NCBI RefSeq assembly: GCF_013410345.1
Contig: NZ_JACCFJ010000001.1
Location: 4,253,001-4,317,000, forward strand
DNA from: Saccharopolyspora hordei
Lineage (GTDB): Bacteria > Actinomycetota > Actinomycetes > Mycobacteriales > Pseudonocardiaceae
DNA length: 64,000 bases
Reading direction: 5' to 3'
Below the pieces are notes generated by a model. It was not told the origin of the DNA. It saw only the letters and a list, made by a program, of their open reading frames with translations, and made no database searches. This document shows, piece after piece, positions 48,397-57,010 of the stretch. Both the position numbers and the translations under genes were made by a program. Position 1 is the stretch's first letter. Each line of letters opens with the position of its first letter.

Positions 48397-49362
48397 TCAC
48401 GCCACCCTGATCACGTGCTTGCCCTGGACACCGCCGTGCTCCAGCGCGCGGTGCGCCGCCGCGGCCTCCTCCAGCGGGAAGACCGTGTCCACCGCGGGAG
48501 CCAGGCGGCCCTCGACCACGTGGCGGGCGAGGTCGTCGAGGTCGGCCCGCGTGGGGTTGCCGCTGAAGAAGCGCACCCGGCCGCGCCCGTGGACCGTGCT
48601 GGCCGCGATGGAGGCGAGCGACGAGACGGGCCGCGCCAGGTCGAAGGCGATGGTGGTCATGCGCCCGCCGGGACGCAGCAGGCGCCGGAACGCGAGCAGG
48701 TCGGTCCCCGCGGTGTCCACGACCACGTCGAAGCGGCCCAGGTCCGCCGGCCGCGTGGTCCGGTGGTCGAAGACCTCGTGCGCGCCGAGACCGCGGACGA
48801 AGTCGTGGTTGGCGGCGCGGGCCAGGGCCGTCACCTCGGCGCCGCGGGACCGTCCGAGCTGGACGGCGGCGTTGCCGACGCCGCCCGCCGCGCCCCGGAC
48901 GAGCAACCGCTCCCCCGGGCGCAGCCGGGTCTTGTCCCGCAGGGCGGTGATCGCCGTCGTGGCCACCGGCAGCGCGGCGGCCTCCACCAGGTCGAGGCCG
49001 TCGGGCACCCTGCCGACCCGCTGGGCGGGCACGGCCACGTACTCGGCCGCGCTGCCGAGACCGGAGGAGCGCCCCACGACTCCCCACACGCGCTCGCCGG
49101 CCACCAGGTCCGTGACCCCGGTCCCCAGCGCGGCGACCTCGCCGGTGAAGTCCAAGCCGACGCGCTTGGGGAACCCCCGGCCGCTGAGGAGGCGGAGACG
49201 ACCGGAACGCACCGCCAGTTCACCGCCGTTGACGCTGACCGCGCGCACGCGCACGAGGACCTCGCCGGGGCCCGGCTCGGGTCGTGGCACGCGGCCCACG
49301 TAGAGCACGTCCGGGCCGCCGTAGCGGTCGTAGAGCACTGCCTGCATCGTGCGGTCGTCCAT
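48397..49362 (-). CDS. NADP-dependent quinone oxidoreductase-like MDR protein A
   Basis: 321 residues. It is a zinc-free medium-chain reductase: the GroES-like half (GEVLVRVRAVSVNGGELAVR, GLDFTGEVAALGTG) and the nucleotide fold with LLVRGAAGGVGNAAVQLGRS. Such proteins reduce quinones or enones with NADPH. ATG 49362 is preceded by a purine-rich stretch (GGAGAGGG, rather far). A divergent TetR gene and a palindrome between them suggest it is induced by an electrophile or drug. Confidence 0.83.
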   Translation of the reverse strand: MDDRTMQAVLYDRYGGPDVLYVGRVPRPEPGPGEVLVRVRAVSVNGGELAVRSGRLRLLSGRGFPKRVGLDFTGEVAALGTGVTDLVAGERVWGVVGRSSGLGSAAEYVAVPAQRVGRVPDGLDLVEAAALPVATTAITALRDKTRLRPGERLLVRGAAGGVGNAAVQLGRSRGAEVTALARAANHDFVRGLGAHEVFDHRTTRPADLGRFDVVVDTAGTDLLAFRRLLRPGGRMTTIAFDLARPVSSLASIAASTVHGRGRVRFFSGNPTRADLDDLARHVVEGRLAPAVDTVFPLEEAAAAHRALEHGGVQGKHVIRVA

Positions 49363-49408
49363 CGTCCTGCCCTCTCCGCCGGGGTCGTACCGGGCCGACC
49401 GTAGGCTC

Positions 49409-49434
49409 GGAAACGGACGCGACCGTCCGCTTCC
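49409..49434. promoter_or_regulatory. 26-bp palindromic TetR operator
   Basis: CGGACG-CGAC-CGTCCG at 49414-49429 is extended by GGAA and TTCC at both ends. It lies 46 bases from the start of the reductase and 20 bases from tetR, so one bound dimer could shut both genes. Confidence 0.75.
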
Positions 49435-49454
49435 AGCCGAAGTGAGAGACACCG

Positions 49455-50120
49455 ATGGCCGAACCCTCTCGGATCCCAGCCCGCGACGGGGTGCGGGCGG
49501 ACGCCCGCCGCAACCGGGAACGCATCCTCACCGCCGCCCGCGCGGTGTTCGCGGAACGCGGGATCGACGCCCCGATGGCGACCGTGGCCCGGCGGGCCGG
49601 GGTCGGCGTGGCGACGCTGTACCGGCACTTCCCGACCCGCGACGCCCTGGTGCGGGGCGCGTACGCGCACCAGGTGGAGACGTGCTCGCGGGCGCTCACC
49701 GACGCGCTGGCCGATCCTGACCCGTGGCGGGGCTTCCGGCACCTGGTGGAGACGGTCTGCGCCCTGCACCGGGAGGAACGCGGGTTCCCCGCGGCCTTCC
49801 TCGCCGCCTTCCCGGAGAGCACGTCGGAGCACGGGCACCGAGCCGAGCAGGACCTCAAGGCGTTGGTGCGCAGGGCCCAGGCGGCGGGCGCGCTGCGGCC
49901 CGACTTCCACCCGTCCGACATCGCCGTGGTCCTGCTGGCGCACTGCGGTCTGGTGGCGGCCCTGCCGGACGACGCGGCCGCGTCCCGGCGCCTGGTGGCC
50001 TACCTGCTCCAGTCGTTCCGCGCCGACGCCGCCACCGCACCGCTGCCGCTGCCGAGCGGGCTGACGCTGCCCGGTCTCCTGACCGCGGTCGGCGATCCCG
50101 GGCGCCGGCCCCCGGCCTGA
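49455..50120 (+). CDS. TetR-family regulator of the reductase genes
   Basis: 221 residues. Helix-turn-helix: ILTAARAVFAERGIDAPMAT then RAGVGVATLYRHFPTRDALV. The C-terminal domain is of the group with CGLVAALPDDAAASRRLVAY near the end. GTGAGAG precedes ATG 49455. The large palindrome directly upstream is the likely operator. The gene separates two similar MDR reductases, both read leftwards; only the first shares the intergenic operator. Confidence 0.86.
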   Translation: MAEPSRIPARDGVRADARRNRERILTAARAVFAERGIDAPMATVARRAGVGVATLYRHFPTRDALVRGAYAHQVETCSRALTDALADPDPWRGFRHLVETVCALHREERGFPAAFLAAFPESTSEHGHRAEQDLKALVRRAQAAGALRPDFHPSDIAVVLLAHCGLVAALPDDAAASRRLVAYLLQSFRADAATAPLPLPSGLTLPGLLTAVGDPGRRPPA

Positions 50121-50126
50121 CGCGCG

Positions 50127-51104
50127 TCAGGGCAGGACGACGATCCGCCCACCGGTCCGGCCGGCCTCCTGCCTGCGGTGGGCCTCGGCGGCCTCCGCCA
50201 GGGGCAGCCGCGCCCCGACGCGGGGCCGCAGCGTGCCGTCGGCCAACCGCGCGTTGATGGTCCTCGCCGCCTCCGCGAGCTCGCTGACCGTGGCCCTGCT
50301 GATCACGAAGCCGTGGACGCTGATGTCGTGGGTGTAGAAGTGCCGGGCGGGCAGGTCGACGGTCGGGCGGGCGGTGGCGGTGAGCACGACCCGAGCCCCG
50401 GGGGCGAGCAGCGGCGCGATCGCGGCGAGGTCGTGGTGGCCGGAGGTGTCCCAGTAGACGTCCGCGCCGTGCGGCACGGCGTCGCGGAGCCGGTCGACGT
50501 GGTCGGGGGCGTGGTGGTCGACCACGGCGCGGGCCCCGCTGGACCGGCACCACGCGGCGTCCCGCTCGGACGCGGTGGCGACGACGTGCGCACCGGCCGC
50601 GGCGGCGAGCTGGACCACCGCGCTGCCGACACCGCCCGCGCCGCCGGCGACGACGACCGTGTCCGCGGGACCGAGGCGCGCCTCGCGGAACAGCCCCAGG
50701 CAGGCCGTGCCCGCGGGGTGCAGCACCGCGACCGCCTCGGTGGCGTCCACGCCGTCCGGCAGGTGGTACAGCCGGCCGGCGGCCACCACGACGTCCTGGG
50801 CGAAGGAGCCCTGCCGCCCGTCGTGCCCGAGGCTGTTGCACCACACGCGGTCCCCGGGGCGGAACCCGGCGGCGCCGGGGCCCGCGGCGGTGACGGTGCC
50901 CACCAGGTCCCGGCCGATGATGAACGGGAACGGCGTCGGGGTCGGGTACCAGCCGGAGCGCACGAGCGTGTCGACCCGGTTCACCGCCAACGCCTCCGTG
51001 CGCACCAGCACGTCGGTGGGCCCGAGGTCCGGCACCGGCAGCGGCCCGACCTCGATGCGCTCCGGCGGCCCCAGCTCGGTGACGTAGGCGGCCAGCGTCT
51101 CCAC
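50127..51104 (-). CDS. NADPH:quinone reductase-like MDR protein B
   Basis: 325 residues. GPTDVLVRTEALAVNRVDTL, FIIGRDLVGTVTAAGPGA and VVVAGGAGGVGSAVVQLAAA show the same MDR fold as protein A, and LPLAEAAEAHRRQEAGRTGG is the typical end. GGAGGAGGGG lies five bases before GTG 51104. Its stop is convergent with tetR by six bases. Likely another quinone or enone reductase; sequence blocks differ enough from protein A to rule out a recent duplication. Confidence 0.83.
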   Translation of the reverse strand: METLAAYVTELGPPERIEVGPLPVPDLGPTDVLVRTEALAVNRVDTLVRSGWYPTPTPFPFIIGRDLVGTVTAAGPGAAGFRPGDRVWCNSLGHDGRQGSFAQDVVVAAGRLYHLPDGVDATEAVAVLHPAGTACLGLFREARLGPADTVVVAGGAGGVGSAVVQLAAAAGAHVVATASERDAAWCRSSGARAVVDHHAPDHVDRLRDAVPHGADVYWDTSGHHDLAAIAPLLAPGARVVLTATARPTVDLPARHFYTHDISVHGFVISRATVSELAEAARTINARLADGTLRPRVGARLPLAEAAEAHRRQEAGRTGGRIVVLP

Positions 51105-51394
51105 GGCGTCCCCTCCTCCGCTCCCCGGTCCCGCCTGGCACCGACACCCTCCACCACCGCGACCTCGACCGCCAGGTGCCGTGGTGTCCACCGTCCGTGG
51201 CTGTCCCGCGCTCGCTGCGGTGCGGGCCTCGGCGGGCTGGCTTAGGGTTCGGGCGAGACGCGCTCGGCAGGGGGGAAGGGGATGCGGGCGGTGGAGGATC
51301 CTGCGGACAGAGCCCCCACGACGGGAGCCGGACCGGCTCGCGAGACCGTTCCCCCACGAGCGTCCGGTCCCCTCGACGTACCGGCAGCGGTGCG
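51105..51394. other. Promoter region of the carotenoid operon, no gene
   Basis: 290 bases between divergent starts. It must hold promoters for reductase B and for the carotenoid operon. TTAGGGT at about 51242 could be a -10 element, but I find no matching -35. GTGGTGTCCACC near 51180 is a small palindrome. No reading frame is convincing. Confidence 0.4.
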
Positions 51395-52360
51395 ATGAGC
51401 AGCGCCCTGGACGCCGCCGGGATCACCGACCCGCGCCTGCGGGCGGCGTACCTGCTCTGCCGCCGGATCAACGCCCGGCACGGCAAGACCTACTACCTCG
51501 CGACCCGGTTGCTCGCGCCCTGCCAGCGCCCGGCGGTGCACGCGCTCTACGGCTTCGCCCGCTGGGCCGACGACGTCGTCGACCACGCCGGCGGGCACCC
51601 CGACGAGCGGGCGGCGCGGCTGGACGCCGTGTCCCGGGAGCTGTTCGCCGGCCTGGACCGCGGCCACAGCGACCACCCGGTCATCGCCGCCGTCCTCGAC
51701 ACCGCGCGGCGCTACGGCATCCGCCGGTCCCTGTTCGAGGACTTCCTGCGGTCCATGCGCATGGACCTCACGGTGACCGAGTACCCCGACCGGCGGGCGC
51801 TCGACGTCTACGTCCGCGGCTCGGCGGAGGCGATCGGCCTGGAGATGCTGCCGGTGCTGGGCACCGTGTGCGACGAGGAGGACGCCGCGCCCCACGCGGC
51901 CGCGCTGGGCAAGGCCTTCCAGCTCACCAACTTCCTGCGCGACGTCGCCGAGGACCTCGACCTCGGTCGCGTCTACCTGCCCGCCGACGAGCTCGCCGCG
52001 TTCGGCGTGGACCGCGACCTGCTGCTCTGGTGCCGGCAGCACGGGCGCACCGATCCCCGGGTCCGAGCCGCCCTGGCGGACCAGCACGCGACCACCCGGG
52101 CGATCTACCGCTTCGCCCGCGACGGCATCCCGCTGCTGCACCCGCTGTCGCGGCCCTGCATCGGCACCGCACTGGTGCTGTACTCGGAGATCCTGGACCA
52201 GATCGAAGCATCCGACTTCGCGGTGTTCGCGCACCGGGCCAGGGTCGGCCACCTCCGCCGCGCGCGGGTCGCCACGGCCGGCCTGGTGCAGGTGCTGCGG
52301 CTGCGCAGCAGGGCGCGGGGTGCGCGGCACCTCCCCGCTGCGACTCGGAGGTGGGCGTGA
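51395..52360 (+). CDS. crtB: Phytoene synthase
   Basis: 321 residues. The two aspartate-rich motifs of trans-isoprenyl squalene/phytoene synthases are present: FARWADDVVDHAGG and NFLRDVAEDLDLGRVYLP. They bind magnesium and the two geranylgeranyl diphosphates condensed to phytoene. The enzyme is membrane-associated. The ATG at 51395 has no strong ribosome site; upstream in-frame sequence is arginine-rich and lacks similarity. It starts a six-gene operon with overlapping cistrons. crtE and crtI are not in the window. Confidence 0.9.
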   Translation: MSSALDAAGITDPRLRAAYLLCRRINARHGKTYYLATRLLAPCQRPAVHALYGFARWADDVVDHAGGHPDERAARLDAVSRELFAGLDRGHSDHPVIAAVLDTARRYGIRRSLFEDFLRSMRMDLTVTEYPDRRALDVYVRGSAEAIGLEMLPVLGTVCDEEDAAPHAAALGKAFQLTNFLRDVAEDLDLGRVYLPADELAAFGVDRDLLLWCRQHGRTDPRVRAALADQHATTRAIYRFARDGIPLLHPLSRPCIGTALVLYSEILDQIEASDFAVFAHRARVGHLRRARVATAGLVQVLRLRSRARGARHLPAATRRWA

Positions 52361-52695
52361 TGGAGCGGTTCGAGTACCTGCTCGTGCTCGCCGGGTGCCT
52401 GGCGATCACCGCCCCGCTGGAGTTCCTCGGCGCGCGGGTCTACCGGCGGCCCGCCCGGCTGGCGCGTGCGGTGCTGCCGGTGGCCCTGGTGTTCGTCGTC
52501 TGGGACGTGCTCGCCATCGCGGCGCAGGTGTGGAGCTACGACCCGCAGTACCTCACGGGTGTCCGGTTGCCGTTCGCGCTGCCGTTGGAGGAGCTGCTGT
52601 TCTTCCTGGTGGTGCCGGTGTGCGGGCTGCTGACCTACTGCTGCGTGCAGGCGATGCTGGCGCGCCGGCGTCCGCGGAAGGAGGCCGGGCGGTGA
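52360..52695 (+). CDS. crtYc: Lycopene cyclase subunit, CrtYc type
   Basis: 111 residues with three membrane helices. LVLAGCLAITAPLEFLGARV, VVWDVLAIAAQVW and LPFALPLEELLFFLVVPVCG are the lycopene cyclase domain, with the paired glutamates of LPLEELLFF. In actinobacteria two such half-proteins together close the ends of lycopene. The ATG overlaps the crtB stop (TGATG), and GGAG lies upstream. Confidence 0.9.
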   Translation: MERFEYLLVLAGCLAITAPLEFLGARVYRRPARLARAVLPVALVFVVWDVLAIAAQVWSYDPQYLTGVRLPFALPLEELLFFLVVPVCGLLTYCCVQAMLARRRPRKEAGR

Positions 52696-53003
52696 CCGGC
52701 CTCGGCTACACGGTCCCGGCCGTCCTCGCGGTCGTCGCGGTGTGCTGGTGGGAGCTGAAGGTGCTGCGCACCGGCTTGTTCGACAAGCCCGCGTACTGGG
52801 TCTCGATGGTGATCGTGCTGGCCTTCCAGGTCCCCGTGGACGGCTGGCTGACCAAGCTCACCGCGCCCATCGTGCGGTACGCGCCGGAACACATCAGCGG
52901 GCTCCGGTTCCCGTGGGACATCCCGGTGGAGGACTTCCTGTTCGGGTTCGCGCTCGTCACCGCCGTCCTGCTGCTGTGGGAACGCCGGGAGGGGTCGGCA
53001 TGA
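52692..53003 (+). CDS. crtYd: Lycopene cyclase subunit, CrtYd type
   Basis: 103 residues with three membrane helices. AVVAVCWWELKVLRTGLFDK and FPWDIPVEDFLFGFALVTAV are the second lycopene cyclase half, with VEDFLF the counterpart of EELLFF. The GTG overlaps the crtYc stop by four bases (GTGA), ensuring equal production of the two subunits. Confidence 0.9.
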   Translation: MTGLGYTVPAVLAVVAVCWWELKVLRTGLFDKPAYWVSMVIVLAFQVPVDGWLTKLTAPIVRYAPEHISGLRFPWDIPVEDFLFGFALVTAVLLLWERREGSA

Positions 53004-53731
53004 GGATCGGGCGGGACGGACTGGCGCGCGAGGCGGTGCCGGACGCGTTCGACACGGGCGCGGCCGCCTACGACCGGCTCGTCGGCGCCAACCCCGGCTA
53101 CCACGCCCACCTGCGGCTGTCGGCCCACCGGATGCGCCTGCCGGACGGCGGTCGGGGCCTGCGGCTGCTGGACGTCGGCTGCGGCACCGGCGCCTCCACC
53201 GCGGCACTGCTGGACGTCGCGCCGCACGCGGAGATCATCGGGGTCGACCCGTCACCGGAGATGCTGGCGCAGGCCCGGGCGAAGCCCTGGCCCGCGTCGG
53301 TGGAGTTCGTCCACGCCCGCATCGAGGACGCGCCCGCCGCGGGGGTGTCCGGGCCGTTCGACGGGATCTTCGCCGCCTACGCGATCCGCAACCTCGCCGA
53401 CCCGGACCGGGGACTGCGGCTGCTGCGGAGCCTGCTGCGCCCCGGTGCGCCGTTCGCCGCGCACGAGTACTCGGTCCGCGACTCGGTGGTGGCCACGGCC
53501 GTCTGGCACGCGGTGTGCTGGTCGATCATCATCCCGGCCGGGACGGTGCTGACCGGCAGCAGCGCGCTCTACCGCCACCTGTGGCGCAGCGTCACCAGCT
53601 TCGACGGTGCGGCGAGGTTCCGGCAGCGGCTGGTGGACGCCGGGTTCACCGACGTGCGCAGCGCGACGATGACCGGGTGGCAGCGCGGGGTGGTGCACAC
53701 CTTCGTGGCGACGACCCGGGGGGACGGGTGA
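53000..53731 (+). CDS. Class I SAM-dependent methyltransferase of the carotenoid operon
   Basis: 243 residues. LRLLDVGCGTGASTAALLDV is the SAM-binding motif I, and IIGVDPSPEMLAQAR motif post-I. DGIFAAYAIRNLADPDRGL resembles the UbiE/MenG group. In the operon it could methylate a carotenoid or a quinone-like ring; homologues occur in carotenoid clusters of related bacteria, with unclear roles. Its ATG overlaps the crtYd stop (ATGA), and its stop overlaps the next start (GTGA). Confidence 0.82.
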   Translation: MRIGRDGLAREAVPDAFDTGAAAYDRLVGANPGYHAHLRLSAHRMRLPDGGRGLRLLDVGCGTGASTAALLDVAPHAEIIGVDPSPEMLAQARAKPWPASVEFVHARIEDAPAAGVSGPFDGIFAAYAIRNLADPDRGLRLLRSLLRPGAPFAAHEYSVRDSVVATAVWHAVCWSIIIPAGTVLTGSSALYRHLWRSVTSFDGAARFRQRLVDAGFTDVRSATMTGWQRGVVHTFVATTRGDG

Positions 53732-55287
53732 ACGCCACCGGCCCCCGTGACCCGCGCGCGGTCCGGCACCTCGCGCCGCGGGGCGCCGCGCACGCCGACC
53801 TGCTCCAGCGGCGTCCCCGCGCCGTCGTGGCGGGCGCGGGGATCGCGGGCCTGACCGCGGCGACCGGACTCGCCGAACGCGGGGTCGAGGTCACCGTCGT
53901 CGAACGCGAGGAGCACCTCGGCGGCCGGGTGGGCGCGTGGACCGAACGCGCGGTGGACGGCACCGCGCTGTCGATGAGCCGCGGCTTCCACGCCTTCTTC
54001 CGGCAGTACTACAACCTCCGCGCGCTGCTGCGCCGCGCCGATCCCGCGCTGGCCCGGCTGCGCCCGGTGGAGGACTACCCGCTGCTGGACGCCCACGGCC
54101 GCCGCGACACCTTCCGCGGGCTGCCGCGCACGCCACCGTGGAACGCGCTGTTCTTCGCCTTGCGCAGCCCCACCTTCCGGTTGCCGGACCTGCTGCGGCT
54201 CGACCCGCGCGCGGCCGCTCCCCTCGGCTCGGTGTCCGTGCCGGAGGTCTACGAGGAGCTCGACCACGTCGACGCCGAGACGCTGGTGCGGCGCATCGGC
54301 TTCCCGCCGTCGGCGCGGCACCTGGCGTTCGAGGTGTTCTCCCGCAGCTTCTTCGCCCCACCGCGCGAGATGTCCGCCGCCGAGCTCGCCACGATGTTCC
54401 ACCTCTACTTCCTGGGGTCGACCGAGGGCCTGGTGTTCGACGTCCCGGACGCGGCGTTCGACACCGCGCTGTGGGAGCCGCTGCGGGCGCACCTCGAGCA
54501 GCGGGGCGTGCGGTTCCGCACCGGCGTCGAGGTCACCGGCGTCGACCGCGCGGACGGCGGGTTCCGCGTGCGCACCGGGGACGGCGAGGCACTGCCCGCC
54601 GACGGCGTGGTGCTGGCCCTGGACGTGGCGGGCCTGCGCTCGGTCGTCACCGCGTCCCCCGAGCTGCACGACCGGGAGTGGCGCGAGCGGGTGCTGGGGC
54701 TGCGCACCGCACCGCCGTTCCTGGTGCACCGCCTGTGGCTGGACCGTCCCGTCGCACCGGACCGGCCCCCGTTCCTCGCGACCAGCGGTCGTCCACCGCT
54801 GGACAACATCAGCGTGCTCAACCGCTACGAGCGCGAGGCCCGCGCGTGGGCCGCCCGCCACCGGGGCGCCGTCGTGGAACTGCACGCCTACGCCGCGGGG
54901 TCCGGCGACGACGGGGCGGACCGGGTCCGGGAGCTGCGCAGCCGTCTCCTCGCCCGGATGCACGAGGTCTACCCGGAGACCGCCCGCGCGCGGACCGTCG
55001 CGGAGTCCTCGCAGTGGCGGCAGGACTGCCCCCTGCCCGGGCTCGGCGACTTCTCCCGGCGTCCCCGGGTGCGCACCCCGTTCGACGGGCTGGTCCTGTG
55101 CGGCGACGCGATCCGCATCGACCTGCCGGTCGCCCTGATGGAACGAGCTGCGGCCACCGGCTGGCACGCCGCCAACCGGCTGCTCGCCCGGTGGGGCCTC
55201 GCCGGTCACGAGCTCACGACCGTGCCCACGCGCGGCCGGCACGCGCTGCTGCGCGCCTGGGCCGCATCGAGGAAGGTGATGAGGTGA
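53728..55287 (+). CDS. crtU: FAD-dependent carotenoid desaturase, CrtU-like
   Basis: 519 residues. The FAD-binding start AVVAGAGIAGLTAATGLAER is followed by EREEHLGGRVGAW; RGFHAFFRQYYNLRALLRRA and the final LVLCGDAIRIDLPVALMERA are typical of the amine-oxidase-like carotenoid group. CrtU converts beta rings into aromatic rings by desaturation and methyl migration (beta-carotene to isorenieratene). With phytoene synthase and a split cyclase in the same operon this is the most fitting role; a different ring desaturation remains possible. Confidence 0.83.
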   Translation: MNATGPRDPRAVRHLAPRGAAHADLLQRRPRAVVAGAGIAGLTAATGLAERGVEVTVVEREEHLGGRVGAWTERAVDGTALSMSRGFHAFFRQYYNLRALLRRADPALARLRPVEDYPLLDAHGRRDTFRGLPRTPPWNALFFALRSPTFRLPDLLRLDPRAAAPLGSVSVPEVYEELDHVDAETLVRRIGFPPSARHLAFEVFSRSFFAPPREMSAAELATMFHLYFLGSTEGLVFDVPDAAFDTALWEPLRAHLEQRGVRFRTGVEVTGVDRADGGFRVRTGDGEALPADGVVLALDVAGLRSVVTASPELHDREWRERVLGLRTAPPFLVHRLWLDRPVAPDRPPFLATSGRPPLDNISVLNRYEREARAWAARHRGAVVELHAYAAGSGDDGADRVRELRSRLLARMHEVYPETARARTVAESSQWRQDCPLPGLGDFSRRPRVRTPFDGLVLCGDAIRIDLPVALMERAAATGWHAANRLLARWGLAGHELTTVPTRGRHALLRAWAASRKVMR

Positions 55288-56306
55288 TGACCGAGAGCTG
55301 GCTGCGCCGGTACTGGCCGCGCACCTGGCCGCTGCAACCGATCCCCCGCACGCCGTGGGCGCGGCAGGAGCCGACGTACCGCGACGCCCGCCCGGACCTG
55401 ATCCACTCCGCTCTCAAGCGCGCGCAGGCCCGGCCCTCCGGGAACTGGTACGCCTTCGCCGCCAGCCGGGACGTCCGCTCCGACCGGCCGCACGGGTGCA
55501 CCGTGGCCGGGACCGAGCTGGTGGCCTGGCGCGACGAAGGGGGCAAGCTCCTCGTCGGTCCTGGCGCCTGTCCGCACCTGGGCGCCCCGCTGGCGCAGGG
55601 GCGGGTGTCCGACGGCGCCCTGCTCTGCCGCTGGCACGGTCTGCGCCTGTCCGAGACCAGCGACTGCGGCTGGCGGGTCCTGCCCAGCCACGACGACGGC
55701 GTCCTGGCGTGGGTGCGGCTGGACCGGGCGGGTGGCGAGACGCCCACCGCTCTCCCCCACCTGCCGGAACGTCCCGAGCTGGACACGAGCGTCCACTCGG
55801 TCGCCACCCTCGTCGGGACCTGCGAACCCCGGGACGTCATCGCGAACCGGCTCGACCCCTGGCACGGCGCCTGGTTCCACCCGTACTCGTTCACCCGGCT
55901 GCGGGTGCTGCAGACCCCGCGGGAGGACGACGACCGGTTCGTCGTGGCGGTGACCTTCGTCGTCGCGCCGGGGATCGGCGTCCCCGTGCACGCGGAGTTC
56001 ACCTGCCCCGAGCCGCGCACGATCGTCATGCGGATCATCGACGGCGAAGGCGTGGGCAGCGTCGTGGAAACGCACGCCACCCCGCTCGGTACCGGCGACG
56101 ACGGCAAGCCGCGGACGGCGGTCGTGGAAGCCGTCATCGCGCGGTCGGAGCGCCCGGGCTTCGCCGTGGCCAGGGCGGCCGCGCCGCTCCTCCGGCCGAC
56201 CATGCGCCGGGCAGCCGCCCGGCTGTGGCGGGACGACCTGGCCTACGCGGAACGCCGTTACCGGTTGCGCGCGCGGCGCGAGGCCCGGGCGCACCTGCGC
56301 CACTAG
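55287..56306 (+). CDS. Rieske [2Fe-2S] protein (DUF5914) of the carotenoid operon
   Basis: 339 residues. The Rieske motif is CPHLGAPL and CRWHG (C-x-H ... C-x-x-H) at about residues 95-117. After it comes a domain with DPWHGAWFHPYSFTRLRVLQ, like the DUF5914 proteins I recall from actinobacterial carotenoid clusters. It may hydroxylate or ketolate a carotenoid ring, or feed electrons to CrtU. The ATG overlaps the crtU stop (TGATG). It is the last gene of the operon and ends head-on with DUF2231. Confidence 0.8.
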   Translation: MTESWLRRYWPRTWPLQPIPRTPWARQEPTYRDARPDLIHSALKRAQARPSGNWYAFAASRDVRSDRPHGCTVAGTELVAWRDEGGKLLVGPGACPHLGAPLAQGRVSDGALLCRWHGLRLSETSDCGWRVLPSHDDGVLAWVRLDRAGGETPTALPHLPERPELDTSVHSVATLVGTCEPRDVIANRLDPWHGAWFHPYSFTRLRVLQTPREDDDRFVVAVTFVVAPGIGVPVHAEFTCPEPRTIVMRIIDGEGVGSVVETHATPLGTGDDGKPRTAVVEAVIARSERPGFAVARAAAPLLRPTMRRAAARLWRDDLAYAERRYRLRARREARAHLRH

Positions 56307-56842
56307 GTCCAGTCGTCGCGCTCCTCGGGGCGCTGCCACCGGTAGACGCCCGCGCCCTGCGCGTAGGAGAGGTGGCCGCCGAGCGCGCCGCCGACGGCGA
56401 TGGTGAGCGTGCCCAGCGCCGAGCAGACCAGCGTGGCGCGGGCGCCGGGCGGGTAGCGCAGCGAGGCGGCGAAGAAGGCGGCCGAGAGCACGTTGGCCGC
56501 GGCGTGCAGCGCACCCACCCGCCGCTGCACGTCGTCGAGGTGGGCGAAGTCGGCCAGGCCCGCGGCGACCGCCGGCGGCACGGCCAGCAGGCCGATCGTG
56601 GTCAAGCACCGCGCGGCGCGGGGCTGGCCGACGCCCAGCTCCAGCACGGGCGCGCAGACCAGCGCTCCGATGGGCACGGTGACGAGCAGCGGGTGCGTCG
56701 GGTGCCCGAGCCACGAGCCGCCGAGCACCCGGTCCAGGCGCGTACCGCTGATCCTGCGCCGGATGGCGCGCGCCACGGCGTTGGCCGGTCGCTCCACCCA
56801 CCGGACGGACTCTGCTGCGTGCAACAGCGCGCTCGGTGTCAT
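56303..56842 (-). CDS. DUF2231 four-helix membrane protein
   Basis: 179 residues with about four membrane helices. LGHPTHPLLVTVPIGALVCA is the DUF2231 signature with two histidines, and ALHAAANVLSAAFFAASLRY and GGALGGHLSYAQGAGVYRW carry further histidines that could bind haem. The family occurs near Rieske proteins and may carry electrons, which fits its place next to the Rieske gene. The stops overlap by four bases head-on, so it is not in the same operon. Confidence 0.83.
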   Translation of the reverse strand: MTPSALLHAAESVRWVERPANAVARAIRRRISGTRLDRVLGGSWLGHPTHPLLVTVPIGALVCAPVLELGVGQPRAARCLTTIGLLAVPPAVAAGLADFAHLDDVQRRVGALHAAANVLSAAFFAASLRYPPGARATLVCSALGTLTIAVGGALGGHLSYAQGAGVYRWQRPEERDDWT

Positions 56843-56891
56843 GGCACTCCACGTACCCGGGTGATCTCGCCGCCATGCCTGGGCGAGTCGC

Positions 56892-56932
56892 CGTTGTGGA
56901 TGTGCACACCGGTGGTGGTGGCAAGTCTGTGC
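56892..56932. promoter_or_regulatory. Putative PucR-regulon element before the deacylase gene
   Basis: CGTTGTG at 56892-56898, TGTGCACA at 56901-56908 and GGCAAGTCTGTGC at 56920-56932 recur, inverted, before the MHS transporter (62406-62445). The 13-base piece is an exact match. Confidence 0.6.
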
Positions 56933-57010
56933 GGTGCTCTCTTGTCCCGCCCCCGTCGTGGCGCGACTGTGGTCCCCGGTTCACCCGCGACGAGACGGAG
57001 GACGGCCCGC

